Shown here: positions 27,054 to 36,156 of the stretch, in pieces
Layout: each line of letters starts with the position of its first letter
Numbering within the stretch: the first letter of the stretch is position 1
Origin: Ectothiorhodospira haloalkaliphila ATCC 51935
GTDB taxonomy: Bacteria > Pseudomonadota > Gammaproteobacteria > Ectothiorhodospirales > Ectothiorhodospiraceae
Reading direction: 5' to 3'
Assembly (NCBI RefSeq): GCF_000633935.1
Contig: NZ_KK214998.1
Location: forward strand, 743,844-807,843
DNA length: 64,000 bases
Notes under the pieces: model-generated
Seen by the model: the letters and a program-made list of their open reading frames with translations, nothing else
The model's database searches: none
What the model was told of the DNA's origin: nothing
Program-made: the position numbers and the translations under genes

Positions 27054-27141
27054 GGAAGGGTGGCAGAGCGGTTGAATGCACCGGTCTTGAAAACCGGCGA
27101 TGGGCGACCATCCGTGGGTTCGAATCCCACCCCTTCCGCCA
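27054..27141 (+). tRNA. tRNA-Ser (anticodon TGA)
   Basis: The acceptor arm GGAAGGG pairs with CCCTTCC, followed by G and an encoded CCA. The anticodon loop CTTGAAA holds TGA at 27088-27090, the long variable arm expected of class II tRNAs is present, and the T arm carries GGTTCGAATCC. An AT-rich, decayed segment begins directly after its 3' end, so this tRNA may have served as an integration site. Confidence 0.97.
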
Positions 27142-27328
27142 TATTTATAACGTAAATTTATGAATTTTATGGATTTGTCATTTTTTTACGTCACCTGGCC
27201 CACACTTTAACCCACACTTCGGTATTGGCCTTTGTGGTCTTCGACGGGACGCTGCAGGACGGTACCTGGGCACTGTATGCTGCTGATTATCGTGACGCCT
27301 CAAGATGCGGGTTTGCAGGTGGCGTTGA
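27142..27328. other. low-GC decayed segment after tRNA-Ser
   Basis: The first 55 bases are strongly AT-rich, unlike the rest of the window. The remainder contains short open frames, none with a recognisable domain or a good start site. There is a small direct repeat, CCCACACTTTAACCCACACTT, near 27200. No integrase or second copy of the tRNA 3' end was found. Confidence 0.5.
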
Positions 27329-27660
27329 TTCACCCCGCACCGGATCGTCACCGTCTATGACCCCACGGCAGGGACCGGGGGTTTTCTCTCAGAGAGTGAC
27401 GAATACATCCAGCAGGTCAGCCAGGACGTGACCGTGTCCCTTACTTTGAGCGGGAGGTGAAGCCCCACGTCCCCGATGCCTGGATCGACGAGAGCAAGCG
27501 CGACGAACTGGACGGGGAGATCGGCATTGTCGGCTTTGAAATCCCCTTCAACCGGCACTTCTACCAATTCATCCCGCCCCGCCCGCTGGAGGAGATCGAC
27601 GCGGATCTGAAGGCCTGCACGGATAGGATCAAGCGGATGATTGAGGAGTTGTCGGCGTGA
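27329..27660 (+). pseudogene. hsdM: remnants of a type I restriction methylase subunit (HsdM)
   Basis: Two pieces of HsdM lie side by side in different frames. Piece one (from 27329) reads FTPHRIVTVYDPTAGTGGFL then SESDEYI. It contains the SAM-binding motif I, with Ala where Cys is usual. Piece two (about 27430-27660) reads [19 protein letters not shown], then [13 protein letters not shown] and [12 protein letters not shown]. That is the typical C-terminus of HsdM, ending in a natural stop. Most of the methylase between and before them, including the catalytic NPPF region, is missing. No hsdS or hsdR is nearby, so this is a dead fragment left by deletion. Confidence 0.8.
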
Positions 27661-27806
27661 GGCGGTCGTAGAGAATCCTGGCTGCCGCTTGCTTGGCTGT
27701 TCCGGGGTCTGGGTGGCACGGGACGCCCGGATGCGGTGGCCCAAAGGCAGAGTTTATACTTCCTGCAAGCCATTATCCTGCCTGTTAAGGAATTCAGGAG
27801 TAATCC

Positions 27807-28016
27807 ATGCTGCACACCATTGAAGTGGAAATCGACAGCCAAGGCCACATCCAACCGCTGGAGCCGATGCCCCGACTTCCGGCGGGCAGGGGCCTGTTGA
27901 CACTGCTCACCCCGCCTGCCGATGAGGCGACCCTGCTGGCCGAAGCCGCCCTGGCCGAGGATTGGTCCAAAGCCGAAGAGGATGAGGCATGGGCACATTT
28001 GCAGCCGGGCAAGTAG
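27807..28016 (+). CDS. antitoxin-like protein paired with a MazF/PemK-type gene
   Basis: A 69-residue protein: an N-terminal beta-rich part (MLHTIEVEIDSQGHIQPLEP) and an acidic, Ala-rich helical tail (ATLLAEAALAEDW...EDEAWAHLQ). This matches the small antitoxins that precede PemK-like toxins. A good ribosome-binding site (CAGGAG) precedes the ATG, and its stop lies 28 bases inside the toxin frame, a normal overlap for such pairs. It appears intact although the toxin is not. Confidence 0.65.
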   Translation: MLHTIEVEIDSQGHIQPLEPMPRLPAGRGLLTLLTPPADEATLLAEAALAEDWSKAEEDEAWAHLQPGK

Positions 28017-28318
28017 TTGTCCTGCCATTCCCATTTTCCGACCTCAGCCGCAGCAAATATCGGCCTGCGCTGCTGATTGCCCATGCCGGGCGTGGCGACT
28101 GGATTGCCTGTCAGATCACCAGCAATCCCTATTCTGACCCTCACGCTGTCGAGATCGAGGACACCGATTTTGCATCCGGGGGATTGCAGCGCATCAGCTA
28201 TGCGCGACCGGGAAAGCTGTTCACGGCGAACTGGGCATCAAGGATTACCGTCAGACGGCATTCAAACCCTACCGGGCGGTCCATCGCGTCCTGGGCGACC
28301 GGGTCGTTAGTTACTTGA
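27989..28318 (+). pseudogene. MazF/PemK-type toxin with a foreign 3' end
   Basis: The first 80 or so residues follow the MazF/PemK endoribonuclease pattern: GQVVVLPFPFSDLSRSKYRP, ACQITSNPYSDPHAVEI, FASGGLQRISYARPGKLFTA. After KLFTA the expected final helix is missing. Instead the frame runs through DNA that encodes part of a different toxin in another frame, adding about 28 unrelated residues before the stop at 28318. The ribonuclease core strands are present, but loss of the C-terminal helix probably destroys folding or dimer contacts. Confidence 0.72.
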
Positions 28319-28377
28319 TCACCGATGGTCGCCGGGACATGCAGTCCGCGCTGGCGCGTCGACTTCTTGGTGCTTGA
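28228..28377 (+). pseudogene. C-terminal fragment of a RelE/ParE-family toxin
   Basis: In a frame shifted from the MazF-like gene, 49 codons read ELGIKDYRQTAFKPYRAVHR, then VVSYLITDGRRDMQSALARR and a stop at 28375. That is the usual C-terminal half of ParE/RelE toxins (YR..FKPYR..YRV and DGRRDMQ..L.RR). There is no start codon or N-terminal half, so it is a remnant joined to the truncated MazF-like gene at about 28228. Confidence 0.75.
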
Positions 28378-28523
28378 CCCGTGGCATCCCGCACGCCCCC
28401 GTACGTTCCCAATCTGTTTCTTTCCATCCATGTCAAAACAATGGGTGGAATACAGGTGCGGCCTGCTCGTGGGCGACTCCGGCGCTTGTTACACTGCCCT
28501 TCAATCCCTTGCACGGAGTTGTC

Positions 28524-30179
28524 ATGAGCGGCGACGCATCCCCGGAAGCCTCCATACCCGATCTGGATCTTCGCCTTGATGAGTCGGGTACCCGGGTGTA
28601 CTGCACCCCGGAACCGGGTCAGCACTGCCCTGATCTGGAAGCGGCATCCGTGGTGGTGGCCCTGCGCGAGGCGGGCTATGGCCACTGGGCCGTGGTGGAT
28701 GAGGGGGTGAAGGCGCTCACCCAGGCCCTGCGCCAACCGGCCCCTGCGGGCCATCAGGAGCCCTTCCTGCTGGCCGAGGCACTGGATGGCCGGTTTGTCC
28801 TGAAGGTGGATGCCAAGGGCCTGGAGGCGTCATTGCATGTTGAGGGTCCTCGCGGGGGAAGTCCCGCCACTGTGGAGCAGGTGCTGCAGGTCCTCGCCGA
28901 GCGGGGGGTGACCCATGGGGTTGACCAGGACGCCATCCTCGCCCTGCTCAGGCAACCGGAACTGGCCCCGGATGTTGCCGTGATCGCTCGAGCGACGGCG
29001 CCCGTGAACGGCACGGATACCGTGTTCGAATCCTTGGTCCCCGAGGCCCGCGAACGGATCCCCAGCATCGATGACCGAGGACGCGCCGATTATCGGGACC
29101 TGGGTGAACTGGTGCAGGTTTCCCCCGGTACGCCCCTCATGCGTCGCCATCATGCCACCCCTGGCACACCCGGACTGAACCTGTTCGGTGCTCCCATCCC
29201 GGCCCGGGATGGCCGGGAGCGATCGTTCGCCACCCGGCTGCGAAACGTGGAGCGTGACCCTGAAGACCCCGATCTGCTTCGGGCGGCCGCTGCCGGCATG
29301 CCTGTGGTGGTGCCCAACGGGGTCATGGTCGAGGAGTTGCTGGATGTAAAACAGGTGGATCTGTCCTCCGGGCACCTTAACTTCGAGGGCAGTGTGCGCA
29401 TCCGCAACGATGTGGCCGATGGCATGCGCGTGAGGTCCACCGGCGATATCGAGGTGGGCGGCATGGTGGAGGGCGCCACACTGGAGGCCGGCGGCGACGT
29501 GATCATCCGTCATGGTGTGGTGGGGCAGTTGCAACATGGGGAGGTCCACCAACCCACCGCGGTGATCAAGGCGGGGGGCACGGTCAGGGCCCGATTCATG
29601 GAAAACGCCCGCGTTGAGGCCGCCACGGTGGTGGCTCAGGAACAATTGGTGCATTGCCAGGTGAGTGCCCATCAGTCGGTGACGGTGGGGGCCACCGGGG
29701 CGCGCAAGGGACAGATCGTTGGAGGACAGGTCAGGGCCAGGGAACTCATCGAGTGCATGCTGCTGGGTTCGCCGACGTCCCCCCACACCGTGGTGATGGT
29801 CGGAGTCGATCCGGAAGGGCAGGACCATCTGGAACAGGTGGATGCGCGCCTGCTGGAGAAACAGAAATTGCTCGACGAGCTGGCCCGCACCCTGCATTTT
29901 GCCGGACAGCACCCGGAGCGGGTGGATGAAAACTTCGTGCAACGGGTGCAGAACACCCTGGTGAAGGCACGGGAGGAGATGGCCGAGCTCACCCTGGAAC
30001 GCGAGGCCCTGGTGCAGCGGATGGAACGCTCCCAGGATGCCTGCATCCTTGTGCGGGAGCGGCTCTACGGTGGTGTGGAGGTTCACGTGGGTGATCGGGT
30101 GCGGCGTGTCGATCAGGAGGTGGTGGGCGGTGCCTTTTTCCTGCGCGATGGGGAATTGGTGTTCGACCACGCCCCGTGA
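28524..30179 (+). CDS. FapA/DUF342 family protein
   Basis: A 551-residue protein of the FapA (flagellar assembly protein A, DUF342) family. An N-terminal domain is followed by a long right-handed beta-helix-like middle (about 290-430; many short GG/VR repeats such as GDIEVGGMVEGATLEAGGDV). A coiled coil of about 460-510 (LLEKQKLLDELARTL...EEMAELTLEREAL) comes next, and then a small C-terminal beta segment. The ATG at 28524 follows GGAG. The role is unproven; relatives are linked to flagella or surface polymers. It directly follows the decayed toxin segment. Confidence 0.85.
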   Translation: MSGDASPEASIPDLDLRLDESGTRVYCTPEPGQHCPDLEAASVVVALREAGYGHWAVVDEGVKALTQALRQPAPAGHQEPFLLAEALDGRFVLKVDAKGLEASLHVEGPRGGSPATVEQVLQVLAERGVTHGVDQDAILALLRQPELAPDVAVIARATAPVNGTDTVFESLVPEARERIPSIDDRGRADYRDLGELVQVSPGTPLMRRHHATPGTPGLNLFGAPIPARDGRERSFATRLRNVERDPEDPDLLRAAAAGMPVVVPNGVMVEELLDVKQVDLSSGHLNFEGSVRIRNDVADGMRVRSTGDIEVGGMVEGATLEAGGDVIIRHGVVGQLQHGEVHQPTAVIKAGGTVRARFMENARVEAATVVAQEQLVHCQVSAHQSVTVGATGARKGQIVGGQVRARELIECMLLGSPTSPHTVVMVGVDPEGQDHLEQVDARLLEKQKLLDELARTLHFAGQHPERVDENFVQRVQNTLVKAREEMAELTLEREALVQRMERSQDACILVRERLYGGVEVHVGDRVRRVDQEVVGGAFFLRDGELVFDHAP

Positions 30180-30236
30180 AAAGGGCATTATTAGGGATTG
30201 CTTAATTCATCCACTCAACAAGAAGGAAGCCTTACC

Positions 30237-30815
30237 GTGTTTGTGATGATCCTTGGTCTTGTGCTCTTCCTGGGCATGCACTCCACCCGCATCTTCGCGG
30301 ACGACTGGCGTCGTGCCCGGATCGATCAGTTTGGCGAGAAGGCCTGGACGGGGTTTGCATCCGTCGTTTCACTGATCGGCTTCATCCTGATCGTCTGGGG
30401 TTATGGCATGGCCCGGATGGACCCCACCTGGCTCTGGTTCCCGCCATTGTGGACCTTCCACGTCACCGCCCTGTTCAGTCTGGTGGCCTTCATCTTCCTG
30501 GCGGCCGCCTTTGTGCCCAACAACCGCATCAAGGCCCGGGTGGGGCACCCCATGGTCATTGCCGTCAAGGTGTGGGCCCTGGGCCACCTGTTCTCCAACG
30601 GCACGCTGGCGGATGTGATCCTCTTCGGTTCGTTGCTGGTCTGGGCCGTGTTGTCCTTCCGCGCCGCGCGCAAGAGAGATTCCGCTCAGGGAACGGCGCC
30701 TGCTGCCGCTAACCTGAAGGCGGACGCGATCACCGTGGTCGTGGGCCTTGTGGGCTACTTCGCCTTCTCGCTGTTCCTGCATGAACTGCTGATCGGCAAG
30801 CCGGTGATGGTCTGA
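30237..30815 (+). CDS. NnrU family membrane protein
   Basis: A 192-residue integral membrane protein with about five helices, matching the NnrU family first found in denitrifiers (LGLVLFLGMHSTRIFADDWR; FHVTALFSLVAFIFLAAAF; GHPMVIAVKVWALGHLFSNG). The start is the GTG at 30237, nine bases after AAGGA. No denitrification genes are in the window. In many bacteria NnrU relatives serve outside denitrification. Confidence 0.88.
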   Translation: MFVMILGLVLFLGMHSTRIFADDWRRARIDQFGEKAWTGFASVVSLIGFILIVWGYGMARMDPTWLWFPPLWTFHVTALFSLVAFIFLAAAFVPNNRIKARVGHPMVIAVKVWALGHLFSNGTLADVILFGSLLVWAVLSFRAARKRDSAQGTAPAAANLKADAITVVVGLVGYFAFSLFLHELLIGKPVMV

Positions 30816-30821
30816 ATACCG

Positions 30822-30853
30822 CCGGTGCTCCGCTCAGGGGGGCGGGGCACCGG
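30822..30853. terminator. strong hairpin after the nnrU-type gene, no U-tract
   Basis: CCGGTGCTCCGC (30822-30833) pairs with GCGGGGCACCGG (30842-30853) over twelve positions with one G-U pair and an eight-base loop. It begins seven bases after the stop. No run of T follows, so it may stabilise or punctuate the transcript instead of ending it by itself. Confidence 0.5.
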
Positions 30854-30929
30854 TGTTGGGCTAGATGCCGTGGGGACGGATGATTCATCGTCAGGGATGC
30901 GCGTTGCATAACCAGGGGTTGAATGATCC

Positions 30930-32510
30930 ATGAAGAAGAATCTGCCGGTCACCGGCCGGGAACAGGCGGTAGCGGATCACGCCAATATTCTGTCCACGAC
31001 GGACCTCAAGGGCGCCATTTCCTACGTCAACGACGACTTCATTCGCATCAGCGGGTTCGTCGAGGACGAGTTGCTCAGGCGCAATCACAACATCGTCCGC
31101 CATCCGGACATGCCTCCCGCAGCCTTCAAGGACCTCTGGGACAGCGTCAAGGCGGGCCGCGCCTGGATGGGGCTGGTCAAGAATCGTTGCAAGAACGGCG
31201 ACCACTACTGGGTGAGTGCCTATGTCATGCCCATCCGCAAGGACGGGCAGGTGGCTGAGTACCAGTCGGTGCGTACCCGTCCCGCACGGGACTGGGTGGA
31301 TCGAGCCAACGGTGTGTATGCCGGGCTCATGAACAATCGACTTCCCCTTGGCATGCGTTTGCCCATGCCGCCGGTCGCGGTGCGTCTGGTGGGAGGCATG
31401 GCCGCGTCGGCCATGCTGGCGCTTGGGGTTGGCGCGCTGTTGGGTACGCCAGCACTCACCGCGTTGGTGCCCGTATTGCTGGCCCTGGTGCTGGCCGGTG
31501 GCCTGGGGATGTGGCTCCTGCAACCCCTCGGTCAATTGCGTATTCAGGCGAGGGAGATCACCCATAACCCGGTGGAGCAGTACGTCTACACCGGGCGCGC
31601 GGACGAATTCGGGGAGATCGAGTTCGCCATGCGCATGTTGCGATCCGAGACCGGCGCCGCCGTGGGGCGGGTATCCGATGCCGCCAGCCAGTTGGCCGAC
31701 TATGCCGACGCCATGGTGGACTCGGTGCGCAAGACCCGGGACGAGATTCTGCGGCAGCAGGCGGAGACCGACCAGGTGGCCACGGCAGTCAACCAGATGA
31801 CGGCCAGTGTTCAGGAGGTGGCCCGCAACGCCCAGAATGCCGCAGAGGCGGCCACGGCGGCGGATGTCAGCGCCAGTCAGGGTCGTCAGGTGGTCAGCTC
31901 CACCGAGCAGGTGATCGGCCAACTGGCCGACGAGGTGGAGCGCGCGGCCAGGGTCATCCACGAGTTGGAAGAAAGTGCCGGATCCATCAGTGCGGTCCTG
32001 GAGGTGATCCGCGGCATCGCCGAGCAAACCAACATGCTGGCCCTCAATGCCGCCATTGAAGCGGCCCGGGCGGGCGAGCACGGGCGTGGCTTTTCTGTGG
32101 TGGCCGACGAGGTGCGCAGCCTGGCATCCCGCACTCATGAGTCCACCCAGGAAATCCAGAGCACCATCGAAAAGCTGCAGCGCGGTGCACACTCCTCGGT
32201 GGTGGTGATGCAGAACAGCCGCAAGCAGGCGGAGAAAAGCGTCCAGCAGGCGGGTCGGGCTGCCCAGTCACTGGAAGAGATTGCCAGTAGCGTTGCTGCC
32301 ATCACCGATATGAGTGCCCAGATCGCCACGGCGGTGGATCAGCAGGGATCGGTCAGCGAGGAGATCAACCAGAGCATCACCCGCATCCGTGGCTATGCCG
32401 ATGGCAACGCCGATTCCGGTCAGCAGATCGAGTCGGCGGCCAGCCAGGTGGCGGGACTCTCTGCTGAACTCAAACTGCTGTCCCGACAATTCTGGGAGCG
32501 CCGCAACTGA
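30930..32510 (+). CDS. PAS-domain methyl-accepting chemotaxis protein, tandem copy 1
   Basis: A 526-residue Aer-like chemoreceptor. The N-terminal PAS domain (about 10-120; [35 protein letters not shown]) is cytoplasmic. Two adjacent membrane helices follow (about 150-172 and 177-197) with almost no periplasmic loop, then a HAMP-like link. The signalling domain has the conserved tip [23 protein letters not shown]. Such receptors sense redox or energy state from inside the cell; FAD binding would be expected but is not proven. There is no C-terminal CheR/CheB pentapeptide. Copy 2 follows after 58 bases. Confidence 0.93.
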   Translation: MKKNLPVTGREQAVADHANILSTTDLKGAISYVNDDFIRISGFVEDELLRRNHNIVRHPDMPPAAFKDLWDSVKAGRAWMGLVKNRCKNGDHYWVSAYVMPIRKDGQVAEYQSVRTRPARDWVDRANGVYAGLMNNRLPLGMRLPMPPVAVRLVGGMAASAMLALGVGALLGTPALTALVPVLLALVLAGGLGMWLLQPLGQLRIQAREITHNPVEQYVYTGRADEFGEIEFAMRMLRSETGAAVGRVSDAASQLADYADAMVDSVRKTRDEILRQQAETDQVATAVNQMTASVQEVARNAQNAAEAATAADVSASQGRQVVSSTEQVIGQLADEVERAARVIHELEESAGSISAVLEVIRGIAEQTNMLALNAAIEAARAGEHGRGFSVVADEVRSLASRTHESTQEIQSTIEKLQRGAHSSVVVMQNSRKQAEKSVQQAGRAAQSLEEIASSVAAITDMSAQIATAVDQQGSVSEEINQSITRIRGYADGNADSGQQIESAASQVAGLSAELKLLSRQFWERRN

Positions 32511-32568
32511 TGAGTCACGCGAGGCACACATTCCATCACCCGGCCCCCTCCCATGCCGGAGGCAAACC

Positions 32569-34149
32569 ATGAAAAAGAATCTGCCGGTTACCGGGCGGGA
32601 GAAGACCTTTTCCGCCAATACCAACATCCTGTCCACCACCGATGCCAAGGGCACGATCACCGATGTAAACGATGACTTCGTGGACATCAGCGGTTTCTCG
32701 GTGGACGAGTTGATGCGCCAGAACCATAACATCGTCCGTCACCCGGACATGCCGCCGGCAGCCTTCCAGAATCTCTGGGACACCATCAAGAGTGGGCAGT
32801 CCTGGATGGGGTTGGTGAAGAATCGCTGCAAGAACGGGGATCACTACTGGGTGAGTGCCTACGTCACTCCCATTCGCAACAATGGGCGGATCACCGAATA
32901 CCAGTCCGTGCGCACCCGCCCTCCCCGGGAGTGCGTGGAGCGCGCCGACAGGCTGTATGCCCAGGTCATGGCCGGCCGGCCCCCCCTGGCTTTGAGAGGG
33001 TCCTTGCCCGGTCTGCGCATGCGCCTGCTGGGTGCCGTGGGGCTGGCCGGCCTGTTGGGCTGGCTCGGTAGTGCCCTGATGGGGGCGCCCGCCGGCCAGA
33101 CCCTGGTACCCATCCTGCTGTTCGTGGCCCTGGCAGGCGGTTGGGCCTGGTGGGTCACCCGTCCCCTGGCCCGACTGCAGGCACAGGCTCGCGCGGTGGT
33201 GCACAATCCGTTGTGTCAGTACGTCTACACCGGTCGCGTGGACGAGGTGGGAGAGATCCAGTTTGCCATGCGCATGCTGGCCACCGAGACCGGTGCTGCC
33301 GTGGGTCGCGTGGCGGAGGCGGCGCGTCGGCTTTCCCGGCAGATCAAGGAAATGGCTGGCGTCATTGAGCAGACACGACAGGAGATCCTCCGCGAGCAGG
33401 CCGAGACCGACCAGGTGGCCACTGCCGTGAACGAGATGGCCGCCAGTGTGCAGGAGGTGGCCCGCAATGCCCAGCATACGGCCCGTTCAGCCGAACAGGC
33501 CGATGCCAGTGCCGATAGCGGACGCCGGGTGGTGGTGTCCACCGGCGAGGCCATCGGCAACCTGTCGGATGAGGTGGAACGGGCCACCCACGCGATCCAT
33601 GAGCTGGAGCAGCGCACCGAGGAGATCAGCACGGTGGTGGAAGTGATCCAGGGGATAGCCGAGCAGACGAACCTGCTGGCCCTGAATGCGGCCATTGAGG
33701 CGGCCCGTGCCGGCGAGGAAGGGCGGGGCTTTGCGGTGGTGGCCGATGAGGTGCGCAGCCTGGCAGCCCGCACCCAGAACGCCACCCAGGAGATCCAGGG
33801 CATGATCGAAAAGCTCCAGGCGGGCGCGCAGTCTTCGGTGCAGGTGATGGGCCAGAGTCAGGAGCAGGCCGAGCGCAGTGTCCGTCAGGCCGACGAGGCG
33901 GCACAGTCACTGGAGGAGATCGCTCGCAATGTCAGCTCCATCACCGAGATGAGCGTACAGATTGCCACGGCGGTGGATGAGCAGAGTGCCGTGAGCGAGG
34001 AGATCAACCGCAGCATCACCAATATCCGCCATTCAGCAGATGGCAACGCCGACGCCATCGTTCAGATCGAGCAGGCCGCCCAGGAACTCAACCGGTTGTC
34101 CGAGCACCTGGAAGTGCTGGCCGGGCAATTCTGGGATCGTATTCATTGA
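32569..34149 (+). CDS. PAS-domain methyl-accepting chemotaxis protein, tandem copy 2
   Basis: It has the same length (526 residues) and layout as copy 1, beginning with the same [11 protein letters not shown]. The PAS domain and the tip are nearly identical. The membrane segment and the region just after it differ more (for example [20 protein letters not shown] here). Divergence is therefore concentrated around the transmembrane and upper coiled-coil parts. The ATG at 32569 is chosen by match with copy 1; a much longer frame runs upstream through copy 1 and is not real. This is a local gene duplication. Confidence 0.93.
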   Translation: MKKNLPVTGREKTFSANTNILSTTDAKGTITDVNDDFVDISGFSVDELMRQNHNIVRHPDMPPAAFQNLWDTIKSGQSWMGLVKNRCKNGDHYWVSAYVTPIRNNGRITEYQSVRTRPPRECVERADRLYAQVMAGRPPLALRGSLPGLRMRLLGAVGLAGLLGWLGSALMGAPAGQTLVPILLFVALAGGWAWWVTRPLARLQAQARAVVHNPLCQYVYTGRVDEVGEIQFAMRMLATETGAAVGRVAEAARRLSRQIKEMAGVIEQTRQEILREQAETDQVATAVNEMAASVQEVARNAQHTARSAEQADASADSGRRVVVSTGEAIGNLSDEVERATHAIHELEQRTEEISTVVEVIQGIAEQTNLLALNAAIEAARAGEEGRGFAVVADEVRSLAARTQNATQEIQGMIEKLQAGAQSSVQVMGQSQEQAERSVRQADEAAQSLEEIARNVSSITEMSVQIATAVDEQSAVSEEINRSITNIRHSADGNADAIVQIEQAAQELNRLSEHLEVLAGQFWDRIH

Positions 34150-34185
34150 AGAAAGGCAACAGATGCATGAGCGTTGATCACCTTT

Positions 34186-34225
34186 CTTAACCGAAGGCTT
34201 TCAGCCTTAACCGAAGGCCTTCAGC
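34186..34225. repeat. tandem 20-bp duplication at the 3' end of the RuBisCO-like gene
   Basis: Two abutting copies of CTTAACCGAAGGCnTTCAGC (34186-34205 and 34206-34225) differ at one base. The right-hand copy encodes the final codons and stop of the RuBisCO-like gene; the left-hand copy repeats them after the stop. On the minus strand the junction also forms a small AAGGCT/AGCCTT hairpin. Confidence 0.85.
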
Positions 34226-35499
34226 GCCGCTGCCAGTTCCGGGTGCTGCTCTGCGTGGGTGTGCACATCCACCCCGGCGCCGATGGCGTCCCAGGCCTGG
34301 CGGATGCTGGTGGCGCCGGCGCGCGGGCCCATGGGATGGCCGAAGACACCCCGGCCGGGCACGAAGCCGAAGTCCACGCTGCCCACCTTGTCGTACACCC
34401 GTTTGAGCGTGGCCGCCGAATCACTCCCACCAGGTACCGGCAGGCAGGGCTTGATCCGGCCCATGGGCTCCAGGCAGGCGCGGATGTTGTCCTGCACCTC
34501 CTGGTCGGTGGTCATCATGCGCGGGCCGAAGCCGGGCATGATGACCGTGTCGAAGCCCGCCAGGCGCTGCAGGCGGGTCATCACCCGGCTGTGCACGCCG
34601 TAATGGGGCAGGCGGCTGAAGGCGGCAATGAACGGGAAGTGGGCGATCAGCGGCACCTGGGTGTGCTTGCGCAGCATGCGCACGCCGGACAGACCCACGG
34701 GCAGGGCATTGATGAGCAGGGCATTGGCGCCTCGGGCCACCGCGGCATCGTGCAACTCCACCAGCCGATCCACCTCGTCGGTGATATTGGCCAGGTAGAT
34801 CTTGGGGGTGCCGGTGGCCTCTTCGGCTTCACGTCGCGCGCGCCCCAGATGTTCGCAGCGCTCGGTCAGGGGTGACCACTCCGGGTCGGCCAGCATTTCA
34901 TCGTCCTTGGCGATGTCCAGACCGCCCAGCCAGGCCTCGTGGCCAATGGCGGAGAAGGCATCCGGTGGGAGACCGATATTGGGTTTGATCACCCCGAAGA
35001 AGATGGGGCGGTCATGAGCATTGAGTTGATCCCTGAGCCCCTGCACCCCGAATTTCGGACCCTGGAAATGGGCCAGGAAGCTGTCCGGAAAGTGGATGTC
35101 CTGCAACTTGATCAACGGGATGCCGGGGGTGAAGAAAGGCCCTTCGCCCAGCACCGCCGAGATCAGATTGGGAATGCGCGGCCCGAAGTTCTCGTGGGGA
35201 TGGGCGATCTTTACACGGCAGGCGAAGATGTCTCCCTGGGCGGCGTGCTGCACGGGATAGCTCAGAGCCTGACGTTGCTCAATGACTTCCAGTTCCAGCA
35301 CCTTGGCGCCAAACCGCGGGCGCAGATCCTCATCCACGTCCACCCGTTTCCACTGGGCCGTGGATTGCTCGCTGCACAGATGGGCCGCTGCCGTGCGCGG
35401 GTCACCCACGCACTCCAGGGTGTAGTCCAGGATGAGGTGTTTTTCCAGATCGATCTGGTGGGGTTCGGCAAAGAAGCCGTCGATGTCGGAGGCCTGCAT
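34207..35499 (-). CDS. RuBisCO-like protein, form IV (Photo-type)
   Basis: A 430-residue RuBisCO-fold protein closely resembling the Chlorobium tepidum [85 protein letters not shown]. Metal-site residues of the KDDE motif (Lys198, Asp200, Glu201) and the first lysine (Lys172) remain. The second lysine is Asn174, loop 6 has no lysine (GFGPRM), and the phosphate/substrate Arg after His287 is Phe. It therefore cannot carboxylate ribulose bisphosphate. The Chlorobium relative affects sulfur-compound oxidation and stress; the reaction is unknown. It starts five bases after yjbQ ends, so the two form an operon. Confidence 0.93.
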   Translation of the reverse strand: MQASDIDGFFAEPHQIDLEKHLILDYTLECVGDPRTAAAHLCSEQSTAQWKRVDVDEDLRPRFGAKVLELEVIEQRQALSYPVQHAAQGDIFACRVKIAHPHENFGPRIPNLISAVLGEGPFFTPGIPLIKLQDIHFPDSFLAHFQGPKFGVQGLRDQLNAHDRPIFFGVIKPNIGLPPDAFSAIGHEAWLGGLDIAKDDEMLADPEWSPLTERCEHLGRARREAEEATGTPKIYLANITDEVDRLVELHDAAVARGANALLINALPVGLSGVRMLRKHTQVPLIAHFPFIAAFSRLPHYGVHSRVMTRLQRLAGFDTVIMPGFGPRMMTTDQEVQDNIRACLEPMGRIKPCLPVPGGSDSAATLKRVYDKVGSVDFGFVPGRGVFGHPMGPRAGATSIRQAWDAIGAGVDVHTHAEQHPELAAALKAFG

Positions 35500-35504
35500 G
35501 GGCG

Positions 35505-35933
35505 TTACTCGGTCCCCATGAAATGGACGGATAGACGGCGCTCCGGTCGGGGGCCGTCCAGTTCGATGAAAAAGATGGACTGCCAGCTTCCCAGACGCAG
35601 TTCGCCATCAACGATGGGGATGGTTTCCGAGGCGTTCATGAACAGCCCCATGAGATGGGAGTGGGCGTTGTCGCGGCCATCCACTGGATTCTCGTTATGC
35701 CGGTAATCCCCGTCGCGGGGCACCAGGCGCTTGAGGTGGGTGAGCATGTCCTGCTGGAGCATGGGCTCCTGCTCATTGAGATTCACGTAGGCGGTGGTGT
35801 GACGGGAGATCAGGGTGACGATGCCATTGCGGATGCCGCTGGTGGCGTGCAGGTCACGGACGGCATCGGTGACATCCAGGATCTGGATGGGGGCCTCGGT
35901 GACAAGGGGCAGTTCGTGATGGCTGATCTTCAT
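35505..35933 (-). CDS. yjbQ: YjbQ/UPF0047 family protein
   Basis: A 142-residue UPF0047 protein with the family core [20 protein letters not shown], a metal-site-like [19 protein letters not shown] and the C-terminal [20 protein letters not shown]. Members have weak thiamine-phosphate synthase activity that can replace ThiE, but the main reaction is uncertain. It is the first gene of the operon with the RuBisCO-like protein. Confidence 0.92.
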   Translation of the reverse strand: MKISHHELPLVTEAPIQILDVTDAVRDLHATSGIRNGIVTLISRHTTAYVNLNEQEPMLQQDMLTHLKRLVPRDGDYRHNENPVDGRDNAHSHLMGLFMNASETIPIVDGELRLGSWQSIFFIELDGPRPERRLSVHFMGTE

Positions 35934-36054
35934 GACAGGCCCGGTGGCAGCAGGGGTGTGGCAAAGCTAGCCGGGGGGCGTTGGGCTGTCAAGCAGTGCC
36001 CAGTTGGTTGCCCTCCCCTGAAGGACCTTCTTGCTTGTGGGGTTGCCATGTTCC

Positions 36055-36147
36055 TGTGGGAGCGGGCCTTGCCCGCGAAGGCGGCGGGCAACAAACTCAT
36101 GCAAGGCGCTGCTGTCGCAGCGCATCGCCGGCAGCCCGACTCCCACA
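36055..36147 (+). repeat. REP-like palindromic repeat, copy D
   Basis: Full-length copy with head TGTGGGAGCGGGCCTTGCCC, internal GCGCTGCTGTCGCAGCGC and tail CCGGCAGCCCGACTCCCACA (some divergence). It lies between the end of the small membrane protein gene (36157) and the start of yjbQ (35933). Confidence 0.85.
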
Positions 36148-36156
36148 GGTAGGTGG

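Noticed and set aside
27225-27431. Small plus-strand gene after tRNA-Ser
   Set aside because: No ribosome-binding site and no domain; it overlaps the hsdM remnant in a different frame.
27142-28380. Intact prophage or integrative element
   Set aside because: No integrase, attachment-site duplication or structural genes; only fragments remain.
34207-35499. Second true RuBisCO large subunit
   Set aside because: Loop 6 lacks its lysine, the second active-site lysine is Asn and the substrate-binding Arg is Phe, so it is a form IV RuBisCO-like protein.
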